A stretch of 9,059 nucleotides of DNA from an uncultured Bacteroides sp. (GCA_900557355.1 USSR01000243.1:1-9059), one strand, 5' to 3'; counted from the first letter of the stretch, positions 1 to 6,851 are shown. A program made the numbers and translations. Notes: generated from the sequence alone by a model not told the origin.

Positions 1-1
1 C

Positions 2-403
2 ATGGAAGTTTCTTCCCATGTTAGTCCCATTGCAACTTTAGGGTTTGTACGCGAAGCAATGGTAGCACAGCAACAAGCAATGGGCAATTCCAAAGGTATT
101 GTCATGGATGGACGTGATATCGGAACTACGGTTTTTCCAGATGCTGAACTAAAAATATTTGTAACTGCCACGCCCGAAATCCGTGCACAACGTCGCTATG
201 ATGAATTAAAGACCAAAGGACAAGAAGCCAGTTTTGATGAAATACTTGAGAACGTAAAGCAACGGGATTATATCGATCAGAATAGAGAAGTAAGCCCGCT
301 TCGCAAAGCAGATGACGCATTGCTGTTGGACAATACTGATATGACTATTCCTCAACAAAAGGAATGGTTGCAAGAGCAATTCAATAAGATCGTTAAGAGA
401 TAA
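2..403 (+). CDS. cmk: Cytidylate kinase, C-terminal part (5' end outside window)
   Basis: Cytidylate kinase transfers phosphate from ATP to CMP or dCMP in the cytoplasm, in pyrimidine nucleotide salvage and supply. The visible 133 residues correspond to roughly the last 60% of a protein usually near 225-230 residues. The P-loop N-terminus lies upstream of the window, and the Met at position 2 is internal. Seen here are the [15 protein letters not shown] segment at the start, the signature [13 protein letters not shown] (visible residues 36-48), and the lid/base-binding stretch R88-D-x2-D-x2-RE-x2-PL (88-100). The conserved LLLDNTD segment follows, and the gene ends at TAA 401-403. ispH follows on the same strand 128 bp downstream, past a 22-bp-period tandem repeat. 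I see no strong promoter in that gap, so the two may be cotranscribed. Identification is very secure. Confidence 0.96.
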   Translation: MEVSSHVSPIATLGFVREAMVAQQQAMGNSKGIVMDGRDIGTTVFPDAELKIFVTATPEIRAQRRYDELKTKGQEASFDEILENVKQRDYIDQNREVSPLRKADDALLLDNTDMTIPQQKEWLQEQFNKIVKR

Positions 404-412
404 AGGAAAAAG

Positions 413-500
413 GGTGTAGCCTTATGCCGTAAAAGGTGTAGCCATCCAAGACAAAGGGTGTAGCCTTGGGCCGTAAAGGGTGTAGCCCTTCCGAAGGTCC
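413..500 (+). repeat. Intergenic tandem repeat, period 22 bp, four units
   Basis: The core GGTGTAGCC occurs four times at exactly 22-bp spacing, starting at 413, 435, 457 and 479. Units 1 and 3 match at 19 of 22 positions, sharing the core plus TT and a GCCGTAAA tail. Units 2 and 4 keep only the core and flanking A/G-rich bases. The last unit can fold in two competing ways: AAGGG-TGTAG-CCCTT (476-490) or CCTT-CCG-AAGG (487-497). It fills most of the gap between cmk and ispH. Its function is unknown. A protein or RNA regulatory site, or simply a slippage-generated repeat, are all possible. Confidence 0.85.
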
Positions 501-531
501 GTTTACAATCTCTATATCAACATATTATATT

Positions 532-1404
532 ATGGTAAAAGTAGAAATAGATGAAGGTTCTGGCTTCTGTTTCGGTGTAGTCACTGCAATAAATAAAGCT
601 GAAGAAGAGCTAGCCAATGGAGGCACTTTATATTGCCTGGGAGACATCGTGCACAATAGCCGTGAAGTGGAGCGCCTGAAAGAGATGGGCCTCATCACTA
701 TCAATCATGATGACTTTAATCATTTGCACGATGCCAAAGTTTTGCTGCGTGCCCATGGAGAACCGCCCGAAACCTATGAAATTGCCCGTCGCAATAATAT
801 TGAAATCATTGATGCCACTTGCCCGGTAGTACTCCGCTTACAAAAGAAAATCAAGCAAGAATATACTCAAAAAGATACCGAGGATAAACAAATCGTTATC
901 TATGGAAAAACCGGTCATGCGGAAGTCCTTGGTTTAGTAGGACAAACTACCGGAGAAGCAATTGTCATAGAAAAGTTGGAAGAAGCTAAAAAACTGGATT
1001 TCACCAGAAGCATCCGTTTATATTCGCAGACAACAAAGTCACTGGATGAATTCCAGAAAATCGTAGAATACATCAAAGAACATATCTCGCCTGATGTCAC
1101 ATTCGAATATTACGATACCATCTGCCGGCAAGTAGCCAATCGTATTCCGAACATACGGAAATTTGCCGCTTCGCACGATCTGGTATTCTTCGTAAGTGGC
1201 AAGAAAAGTTCCAATGGGAAAATGCTGTTCAGCGAATGCCAAAAAGTCAACCCTAATTCCCATTTGATAGACAGTGCTGAAGAGATAGACAGTTCTCTTC
1301 TTACCGGAGCTTCCTCTATCGGAGTATGTGGAGCAACCTCCACTCCCAAATGGCTGATGGAAGAAATTTCAAAGGCCATTCAATCACGACTTACAGGACA
1401 ATAA
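532..1404 (+). CDS. ispH: 4-hydroxy-3-methylbut-2-enyl diphosphate reductase
   Basis: IspH (LytB) is the last enzyme of the MEP pathway. It reduces HMBPP to a mix of IPP and DMAPP using a [4Fe-4S] cluster in the cytoplasm. With the ATG at 532 the protein has 290 residues, a normal family length. The three cluster cysteines are all present: C13 in GFCFGV, C97 in DATCPVV and C198 in DTICRQVANR. Substrate/catalytic residues are also visible: H41, H75 (RAHG), H129 and E131 in TGHAEVLGL, plus the C-terminal GATSTPKW motif (267-274). The frame is open further upstream to a TTG at 466, but that extension is translated repeat DNA, and the conserved N-terminus begins at 532. An A/T-rich leader without a Shine-Dalgarno precedes the start. 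The gene follows cmk and is probably cotranscribed with it. I see no good TAnnTTTG box directly upstream. Confidence 0.97.
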   Translation: MVKVEIDEGSGFCFGVVTAINKAEEELANGGTLYCLGDIVHNSREVERLKEMGLITINHDDFNHLHDAKVLLRAHGEPPETYEIARRNNIEIIDATCPVVLRLQKKIKQEYTQKDTEDKQIVIYGKTGHAEVLGLVGQTTGEAIVIEKLEEAKKLDFTRSIRLYSQTTKSLDEFQKIVEYIKEHISPDVTFEYYDTICRQVANRIPNIRKFAASHDLVFFVSGKKSSNGKMLFSECQKVNPNSHLIDSAEEIDSSLLTGASSIGVCGATSTPKWLMEEISKAIQSRLTGQ

Positions 1405-1437
1405 GTCACCGTTTTGAAACAACAAATTAACGTTAAA

Positions 1438-1471
1438 TATGAATCACGCCCTCAGCTTTTTGCTATCTTTG
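1438..1471 (+). promoter_or_regulatory. Putative pfkA promoter, Bacteroides type
   Basis: TATCTTTG at 1464-1471 matches the Bacteroides sigma-ABfr -7 consensus TAnnTTTG and lies 33 nt before the pfkA ATG. The -33 element is weak: TATG at 1438-1441 is about the right distance upstream (22-nt spacer) but departs from TTTG. The rest of the 100-bp gap after ispH shows no clear terminator hairpin. The call rests on the -7 word and its position. Confidence 0.6.
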
Positions 1472-1504
1472 CGTCGATTATTTAAACCAAACTAAAAGAT
1501 TGTT

Positions 1505-2485
1505 ATGGGAACAGTTAAGTGCATAGGTATTTTGACATCCGGTGGTGATGCACCGGGAATGAACGCTGCTATTCGTGCAGTAACACGTGCTGCTATTTAC
1601 AACGGATTACAAGTAAAAGGTATATATAGAGGTTACAGAGGTCTGGTAACCGGCGAAATCAAAGAATTCAAAAGCCAGAACGTAAGTAATATCATACAAT
1701 TAGGTGGTACTATCCTGAAAACAGCTCGTTGTCAGGAATTCACTACTCCCGAAGGACGCCAGATTGCGTATGATAATATGAAAAAGGAAGGCATTGATGC
1801 CTTGGTTATCATTGGTGGTGACGGTTCATTGACAGGTGCACGTATTTTCGCACAAGAGTTCGATGTACCTTGTATAGGATTGCCGGGTACTATCGATAAT
1901 GACTTGTACGGAACAGATACGACTATCGGTTATGATACAGCTTTGAATACCATTCTGGATGCAGTGGATAAAATCCGCGATACCGCTACTTCTCATGAGC
2001 GTTTGTTTTTCGTGGAAGTAATGGGACGTGACGCTGGTTTCCTTGCATTGAACGGTGCCATCGCCTCAGGTGCAGAGGCCGCTATCATTCCGGAGTTCAG
2101 TACGGAAGTCGATCAACTGGAAGAATTCATCAAGAATGGTTTCCGCAAATCCAAAAACAGCAGTATTGTAATTGTTGCGGAAAGCGAACTGACAGGTGGA
2201 GCCATGCACTTTGCAGAGCGTGTGAAGAATGAATATCCTCAATACGATGTACGTGTTACCATCCTTGGCCACTTGCAGCGCGGTGGAAGTCCTACTGCTC
2301 ACGACCGTATCCTTGCCAGCCGACTCGGTGCAGCAGCTATCGATGCCATCATGGAAGGACAACGGAACGTGATGATTGGTATCGAACATGATGAAGTAGT
2401 ATACGTTCCTTTCACAAAAGCTATCAAGAATGATAAGCCAATCAAGAAAGACTTGGTAAATGTATTGAGAGAACTCTCTATTTAA
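1505..2485 (+). CDS. pfkA: ATP-dependent 6-phosphofructokinase
   Basis: PfkA phosphorylates fructose 6-phosphate to fructose 1,6-bisphosphate, the committed step of glycolysis, in the cytoplasm. The 326-residue length is typical of bacterial short-form PfkA. Motifs in order: [14 protein letters not shown] (8-21, ATP phosphate loop), GGDGS (104-108), PGTIDND (127-133) with catalytic D131, MGRDAG (173-178) for sugar phosphate, and [14 protein letters not shown] (255-268). Gly rather than Asp in GGDGS, and Gly rather than Lys before TIDND, mark the ATP-using type rather than the pyrophosphate-using type. Start is the ATG at 1505, which puts the nucleotide loop at the usual distance from the N-terminus. 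The gene appears to have its own promoter and ends 17 bp before a strong palindromic terminator shared with the convergent operon. Confidence 0.97.
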   Translation: MGTVKCIGILTSGGDAPGMNAAIRAVTRAAIYNGLQVKGIYRGYRGLVTGEIKEFKSQNVSNIIQLGGTILKTARCQEFTTPEGRQIAYDNMKKEGIDALVIIGGDGSLTGARIFAQEFDVPCIGLPGTIDNDLYGTDTTIGYDTALNTILDAVDKIRDTATSHERLFFVEVMGRDAGFLALNGAIASGAEAAIIPEFSTEVDQLEEFIKNGFRKSKNSSIVIVAESELTGGAMHFAERVKNEYPQYDVRVTILGHLQRGGSPTAHDRILASRLGAAAIDAIMEGQRNVMIGIEHDEVVYVPFTKAIKNDKPIKKDLVNVLRELSI

Positions 2486-2502
2486 TTAGAATATAGTGAA
2501 AT

Positions 2503-2541
2503 ATGCAAAAGCGCGGATGAAATTCATCCGCGCTTTTGCAT
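2503..2541. terminator. Perfect 39-bp palindrome, probable bidirectional terminator
   Basis: Arms 2503-2521 and 2523-2541 are perfect reverse complements of 19 nt around a single central base, with a GC-rich middle (GCGCGG / CCGCGC). T-runs sit in the right arm on both strands (CTTTTGCAT). It lies between the pfkA stop (2485) and the stop codon of the convergent SDR gene. Its last base is the first base of that stop codon's complement (tta, 2541-2543). Position and shape fit a rho-independent terminator working for both convergent transcripts. Confidence 0.88.
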
Positions 2542-3386
2542 TATAGCCATTTTGCAACAATTTCTTCTGTCCTATCCCATAGTTCCTTCATCTGTACATG
2601 ATGAAAGAATTTCTCTGCAAGCTGTTTAGGATGGCAACTTACATTCAACGTTCCGGTACGTTTTCCCGCATCTTCATCCAGCAACAAACTGATGGCTGTC
2701 GCTGCTCCTTGGCGAGGCGTACGTATGAAAGGGCGGAAAAAGATATCCGTCAACGGATCAAACCACATATGCATCGTAATGATTGGGGTGGAAACAATAC
2801 CCGGATCGGCAGCATTGACAACAATTCCTTTTTCTTTCACCTTCTCCGATAGAGCTATTGTAAACAAAGTTAATGCCAATTTCGTATTACTATAAATCGG
2901 AATACGCCAGAAAGCGCCTTTCTTTCCACGCAAAAAGAAGTCAGGAAAATTCAGTTTACCGATGGCATAAGTGCAGGACACCATGTTTACAATCCGGCTT
3001 CCCTCCCCCATCAGTGGCAACAATTTACGAGTCAATAAATAAGGAGCTACATAATTGACACTCACTGTACGTTCCAATCCATCTTCGGTAATACGACGTT
3101 TCGTTTCCATAGTGCCGGCATTGTTCATTAACAAGGTGATAGCTTCTCCACGCTGAAGAAGTTCATTGGCAAAAGAAGCCGTAGAAGATAAAGAAGCAAG
3201 ATTGACCGGTACTATTTCCAATGCTATATTTCCTGTTTCCCGCATTATTAACTGACGCTTCTCTTCTGCGATTTCAGGATCACGACACGCCATAATGACT
3301 TTATATCCGGCGGTGGCAACAGCGCGTGTAATCTCCATTCCCATGCCACCATCTGCTCCGGTTATAACTGCAAGTTTCTGTTTCAT
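2541..3386 (-). CDS. Short-chain dehydrogenase/reductase, putative 3-beta-hydroxysteroid dehydrogenase
   Basis: This is a 281-residue classical-type SDR, a Rossmann-fold NAD(P)-dependent oxidoreductase. Visible are the dinucleotide loop TGADGGMG (9-16), NNAG (88-91), and the catalytic tetrad N111, S137, Y165 and K169 (YSNTK). The DPG turn (194-196) follows. The sequence ACRD at the end of the second strand puts R35 where a basic residue usually favours NADP(H). The overall pattern resembles the retinol-dehydrogenase-like branch. It has no signal peptide; a hydrophobic/aromatic stretch (about 206-221) lies in the usual substrate-lid region. It is the last gene of a three-gene operon, and its ATG overlaps the upstream stop as TAATG, so translation is probably coupled. 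Beside a steroid 5-alpha-reductase-like and an OYE-like gene, the likely job is 3-oxo to 3-beta-hydroxy reduction on a steroid or bile acid. This is inferred from context. The SDR class is certain; the substrate is not. Confidence 0.85.
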   Translation of the reverse strand: MKQKLAVITGADGGMGMEITRAVATAGYKVIMACRDPEIAEEKRQLIMRETGNIALEIVPVNLASLSSTASFANELLQRGEAITLLMNNAGTMETKRRITEDGLERTVSVNYVAPYLLTRKLLPLMGEGSRIVNMVSCTYAIGKLNFPDFFLRGKKGAFWRIPIYSNTKLALTLFTIALSEKVKEKGIVVNAADPGIVSTPIITMHMWFDPLTDIFFRPFIRTPRQGAATAISLLLDEDAGKRTGTLNVSCHPKQLAEKFFHHVQMKELWDRTEEIVAKWL

Positions 3387-4606
3387 TATCCTTTTGCTTC
3401 TATTTTTGTAATTTCCCGTTTCAAACCGGCCGGAAGTTCTTCATTCAAATGCTGATGACATGCCATCTCGATGGAATACATCCGTGCAATACAATAATTA
3501 CTATGTTTACAATTACAGCGCGCTTTCTCTTCTTCACGCATGCGGTTAACAAAACCCGGTTCATTAAGCAGGGCACGTGCCATCTGCACAGCTTCAAAAC
3601 CATCATCCAGCACCTCATCTATTTTCTCACGCGAAACTAAGCCACCCACATACACCAATGGCATCTTAATTTCTGCCCGGAACTTCAACGCATCTTCCAA
3701 AAAGTAAGCCTCCTTGAAAGGAACGGTCGGTATCATCCACTTTCCTACCATTCGCACTCCATACTTCAACCACCAGCAATTCATATAATGAGTCATAGTA
3801 CGGATAGGCATCCGACCACGCATCACATACATAGGAGCTTTACTAACAAAGCCTCCACTTAATACTAATGCATGAACTCCTGATTGTTCCAAGCGTTTTG
3901 CCACCTGCATAGTTTCATCCATTTCCATCCCGCCACGGAAACCATCACGCATATTCATTTTCACCAATACAGCCATGTCCGTTCCGGCAGCTTTCATCAC
4001 CTCCTCCATTACCATATCCATAAAACGCATCCGATTTTCCAAAGAACCACCAAAGCAATCCTTACGGCGATTCGTGTAAGGAGAAAGGAACTGAGAAATC
4101 AAATATCCATGTCCGGCATGTATTTCAACAGCATCAAAGCCTGCCTCACGGGCCAAATTCACAGCATGGCCGTACGCACGTGCCATCTCCGGCAATTCCT
4201 CTTTTTTCAAGCCACGAACAAAAGTCGGTGAGTAAAGATTGAAACCGGTGGAAGCTCCGACAGGAGTAACACCACAGATACTTTTATGTGACATATTGCC
4301 ACAATGTCCCAACTGGATAGCTGCTGCTGCACTTTCGGCATGTACAGCATCTGTCAGTTCTTTTAATCCGGGGATAATTTCAGACCGCATCCACAATTGG
4401 CGGTCGAACGACAAACCACTTTGGGTGACAGCTGCATAGGCCACAGTAGTCATTCCAACACCTCCAGCCGCAACTGAACGGTGATAGTCAAGCAACATTT
4501 GCGAAGGGGCATTACCCGGACACATACTTTCAAATGCCGCCGAACGGATAGTACGATTCCGTAAAGTCAGCGGCCCCAAAGTTACAGGAGTAAATAACTT
4601 GCTCAT
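3386..4606 (-). CDS. Old yellow enzyme-family NADH:flavin oxidoreductase, putative steroid delta4/5-beta-reductase
   Basis: This 406-residue protein is a FMN-binding TIM-barrel ene-reductase, with no C-terminal flavodoxin/NADH domain as found in BaiCD or 2,4-dienoyl-CoA reductase (about 640-670 residues). Visible are LFTPVTLGPLTLRNR at the N-terminus, QLGH (98-101), the active-site segment EIHAGHGYLISQFLSP (161-176) with H163, H166 and Y168 as in YqjM-type enzymes, and FGGSLENRMRF (185-195). The phosphate-binding region near YVGGL (319-323) and QMARALL (341-347) follows. The C-terminal cysteine cluster motif is odd. It reads C364-x-C366-x5-C372-x10-C383, and Ser369 sits where family members often have a second Cys. 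A [4Fe-4S] cluster is therefore uncertain. It lies between the 5-alpha-reductase-like gene (37-bp gap) and the SDR (TAATG overlap). In this setting it probably forms or reduces a steroid delta4 bond; fatty or xenobiotic enone reduction is the alternative. Confidence 0.85.
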   Translation of the reverse strand: MSKLFTPVTLGPLTLRNRTIRSAAFESMCPGNAPSQMLLDYHRSVAAGGVGMTTVAYAAVTQSGLSFDRQLWMRSEIIPGLKELTDAVHAESAAAAIQLGHCGNMSHKSICGVTPVGASTGFNLYSPTFVRGLKKEELPEMARAYGHAVNLAREAGFDAVEIHAGHGYLISQFLSPYTNRRKDCFGGSLENRMRFMDMVMEEVMKAAGTDMAVLVKMNMRDGFRGGMEMDETMQVAKRLEQSGVHALVLSGGFVSKAPMYVMRGRMPIRTMTHYMNCWWLKYGVRMVGKWMIPTVPFKEAYFLEDALKFRAEIKMPLVYVGGLVSREKIDEVLDDGFEAVQMARALLNEPGFVNRMREEEKARCNCKHSNYCIARMYSIEMACHQHLNEELPAGLKREITKIEAKG

Positions 4607-4643
4607 GAGTATTATTTATGATTTGTGATTTATAAACGAGAGA

Positions 4644-5399
4644 TTAATAAAGGAACGGAAAAACACGTTTCCGGTTTCCCACCGCATCTCCAAATTCTTC
4701 TTTATAACGATGCCAGATGGCATTGGCACGAGGAACCAGATTAGCCACTGTCCACCACAGGAAAACCAGTCCGGAGAGCGACCAGGTCAATATAGCCCAT
4801 CCTGCCCATTCTATGATTTCACCAAAGTAATTGGCAGAGGTGACATAACGATACATCCCCTGCGATGGAAGGTAATGCCGCGTATCTCCCGGTTTACGAA
4901 GATGGCGGATTACATAATCCGAATACCAGTTGATCCCCATTCCGATAAAGAATAGCAACACTCCAATAATAAACTGAGGAGTCATCAACCACTCCGGTGT
5001 ATAAAAAAGTTCAGGAGCCAGATAAAAAAGCCATTCTCCTTGCATAAAGCCATTCAGGAGGTTAAACAGCATTCCCATCATCATAATGACAAGCGGCATA
5101 CGACTCTTTCCCAGGAAAGGAAACACAAAGGCGCGCTGGAAATAATGTAATTGAAATAAGAGAAAAAAAATTAGGGGAGCAATTGAATTATATCGTGCTG
5201 AATTCCACCAAAGTAATAACATCACAATAAATACAGGTGCCTCCATCAACATCCATGCCAATTTATTATTAATGGAAATGCCCCAAGATGCAGTGCGAAA
5301 CATTCCATATCCCGCTTTGACAAAATAAAGTGCGATAAATACAAACAGTGCGATGATGCTCATGGCACCAAGAAATAGCTGAAAAGTCCCTTGTTCCAT
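4644..5399 (-). CDS. Steroid 5-alpha-reductase-like integral membrane protein (SRD5A family)
   Basis: This 251-residue membrane protein belongs to the 3-oxo-5-alpha-steroid 4-dehydrogenase family, which uses NADPH to saturate the delta4 bond of 3-oxo-delta4 steroids from the alpha face. About six or seven hydrophobic segments are visible (near 8-27, 48-66, 72-84, 101-118, 139-157, 194-219). Key family features are E53 in MEAPVF (equivalent to the catalytic Glu of SRD5A2) and HYFQRAFVFP (85-94) with the catalytic-type Tyr86. NWYSDYVIRHLRKPG (157-171) carries Asn157 and Asp161. YVTSANYFGEIIEWAGWA (185-202) holds the NADPH-binding Asn190, Glu194 and Glu197. The C-terminal AIWHRYKEEFG is also typical. 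Length matches human SRD5A1/2 (about 255-260). It is the first gene of the three-gene operon, 23 nt after a Bacteroides-type -7 box. Family is firm; native substrate (bile acid, host hormone or other sterol) is inferred. Confidence 0.9.
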   Translation of the reverse strand: MEQGTFQLFLGAMSIIALFVFIALYFVKAGYGMFRTASWGISINNKLAWMLMEAPVFIVMLLLWWNSARYNSIAPLIFFLLFQLHYFQRAFVFPFLGKSRMPLVIMMMGMLFNLLNGFMQGEWLFYLAPELFYTPEWLMTPQFIIGVLLFFIGMGINWYSDYVIRHLRKPGDTRHYLPSQGMYRYVTSANYFGEIIEWAGWAILTWSLSGLVFLWWTVANLVPRANAIWHRYKEEFGDAVGNRKRVFPFLY

Positions 5400-5422
5400 A
5401 CTTGTTTCGATTTAAGTACGGG

Positions 5423-5455
5423 CAAAGATATATAAAAAGGAGGAGAAAGAAAACT
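5423..5455 (-). promoter_or_regulatory. Putative promoter of the steroid-reductase operon
   Basis: Read on the minus strand, TATCTTTG (complement of 5423-5430) matches the Bacteroides -7 consensus TAnnTTTG and is the same 8-mer seen before pfkA. It lies 23 nt before the ATG at 5399. The expected -33 region near 5450-5455 reads GTTTTC, a partial match to TTTG only, and falls inside the terminator hairpin of the upstream gltA gene. The short leader would leave little room for an attenuator. Confidence 0.62.
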
Positions 5456-5462
5456 TTTCTCC
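5434..5462 (-). terminator. Putative rho-independent terminator of acn-icd-gltA operon
   Basis: On the minus strand GGAGAAA (complement of 5456-5462) pairs with TTTCTCC (complement of 5442-5448) around a 7-nt loop. A T5 tract (5438-5434) follows three bases later. It begins 20 bp past the gltA stop codon. The stem is only 7 bp and partly A-T, so termination may be incomplete and some read-through into the 5-alpha-reductase gene is plausible. Confidence 0.6.
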
Positions 5463-5482
5463 CCTAAATAGTTTACAAGTAT

Positions 5483-6826
5483 TTATCGTTTCTTGATAGG
5501 TACATAGGTCGTATCTTCAAGTACATTTTTGTATGCCGGACGAATGATACGCTTGCCTTCAAAGTTCAATTCTTCATTACGGTGCGCACACCAGCCGACG
5601 ATACGAGCCATAGCAAACAATGGCGTAAAGATTTCCTGCGGTAATCCAATCATTTCATAAACAAAGCCGGAATAGAAATCAACGTTGCTCGATACCGTCT
5701 TTCCATTATTCTTCACGCGACCGAAAGTTTCGATAGCGCGTTCTTCCAAGAGTTCAAGGAAAGCAAATTCGCGCTCTTTACCCTTTTCCCGGGCAAGATC
5801 ACGAGCCAGTTCTTTTAGTAAGATAGCACGTGGATCGGAAATCGTATAAACAGCATGTCCGATGCCATAAATCAATCCGGTCTTGTTATAAACTTCCTTA
5901 TTCAGCATCCGGGTGAAGTAAGTGTCGATCTCATCCACACTTGTCCAGTCCTGAATATTCTCCTGTAAGTGATGGAACATATCAGCCACCTGAATATTTG
6001 CACCGCCATGAAGCGGACCTTTCAACGAGCCGATACCTGCGGCAATGGATGAGTATGTATCCGTTCCGGTAGAAGAAGTAACACGAACCGTGAAAGTGGA
6101 GTTATTACCACCACCATGCTCTGCCTGAAGCACCAACAAAAGGTCGAGCGTACGAGCCTCCAACTGCGTATAATTGCGTTTCAGCATATAGAGGAAATTT
6201 TCGGCAATAGAAAGATTTTCCTGCGGATGGCGAATATGCAATGAACGACCGAAAGTGGCATGGCGCAACATATTATATGCATACGCAATAATGGTCGGGA
6301 ACTTGGAAATCAAATCAATGCTCTGGCGCATCAGATTGTCACGGGAAGTATCATCGGCAGCAGGGTCAAAACGGTACATCTCGAGTACACTGCGTGCCAG
6401 GATATTCATAATATTATTTCCTTCCAGTTCGATAATATTCATCTTGGTTTTCTGTTCCAACGGCATGTTGTCATTGATAAGTTCACGGAAAGAAGCCAGT
6501 TCTTCTTTATCAGGCAGATTGCCGGACAACAACAGATAAGCCACTTCCTCGAATCCGAAACGCTTCTCTTTAACAAAAGCATGAACAATATCCTCTACAT
6601 CATAACCACGGTAGAACAACTTACCCGGGATAGGTTTCAAGCCACCGCCCGGAACACGTTCATACCCCACTACATTACCAATTCTGGTGAGCCCGACCAA
6701 CACACCTGTGCCGTCTTCATTGCGCAAACCGCGCTTCACATCAAATTTGGAGAACAATTCGGTATCAATCCGAACCGCTTCCTTCATATCCTCGGAAAGC
6801 TTATAAACTAAATATTCCTTCTTCAT
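5483..6826 (-). CDS. gltA: Citrate synthase
   Basis: Citrate synthase condenses acetyl-CoA and oxaloacetate to citrate, the entry step of the oxidative TCA branch, in the cytoplasm. The protein has 447 residues. Substrate and catalytic motifs are all present: EHGGGNNSTF (236-245) with H237, GPLHGGAN (270-277) with catalytic H273, GIGHAVY (321-327) with catalytic H324, DPRA (331-334) with R333, NVDFYSG (381-387) with catalytic D383, and FAMARIVGW (404-412) with R408. The ATG at 6826 starts a typical lead-in to the conserved small domain. It is the last gene of a tight acn-icd-gltA operon, 25 bp after icd, and is followed by a probable hairpin terminator. In an anaerobic Bacteroides this branch mainly supplies 2-oxoglutarate for glutamate synthesis (established for the pathway, inferred here). 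Confidence 0.96.
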   Translation of the reverse strand: MKKEYLVYKLSEDMKEAVRIDTELFSKFDVKRGLRNEDGTGVLVGLTRIGNVVGYERVPGGGLKPIPGKLFYRGYDVEDIVHAFVKEKRFGFEEVAYLLLSGNLPDKEELASFRELINDNMPLEQKTKMNIIELEGNNIMNILARSVLEMYRFDPAADDTSRDNLMRQSIDLISKFPTIIAYAYNMLRHATFGRSLHIRHPQENLSIAENFLYMLKRNYTQLEARTLDLLLVLQAEHGGGNNSTFTVRVTSSTGTDTYSSIAAGIGSLKGPLHGGANIQVADMFHHLQENIQDWTSVDEIDTYFTRMLNKEVYNKTGLIYGIGHAVYTISDPRAILLKELARDLAREKGKEREFAFLELLEERAIETFGRVKNNGKTVSSNVDFYSGFVYEMIGLPQEIFTPLFAMARIVGWCAHRNEELNFEGKRIIRPAYKNVLEDTTYVPIKKR

Positions 6827-6851
6827 TTTCGTATCGTTTTAATCGTTAGTA

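Noticed and set aside
413..500. CRISPR-like array
   Set aside because: The repeated core is only 9 bp with a 22-bp period and no unique spacers of 30 bp or more, and no cas genes are nearby.
466..531. Upstream extension of the ispH frame to a TTG at 466
   Set aside because: The 22 extra codons are translated tandem-repeat DNA with no IspH homology. The conserved N-terminus and the first cluster Cys at the usual position fit the ATG at 532.
404..531. Separate promoter for ispH
   Set aside because: No TAnnTTTG-type box at a fitting distance was found. The A/T-rich leader alone is not enough to call one.
1405..1460. Terminator after ispH
   Set aside because: Only a short weak inverted pair (GTTTTGAAAC) is present, with no GC stem or T-tract, so it was not annotated.
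3884..4231. His-rich 115-codon frame opposite the OYE gene
   Set aside because: The His richness comes from reading Met/Trp/Glu codons of the real gene backwards. There is no independent support.
6260..6811. 183-codon open frame on the + strand opposite gltA
   Set aside because: It is a complementary-strand shadow of a strongly conserved gene, with no recognisable domain and no promoter or start context.
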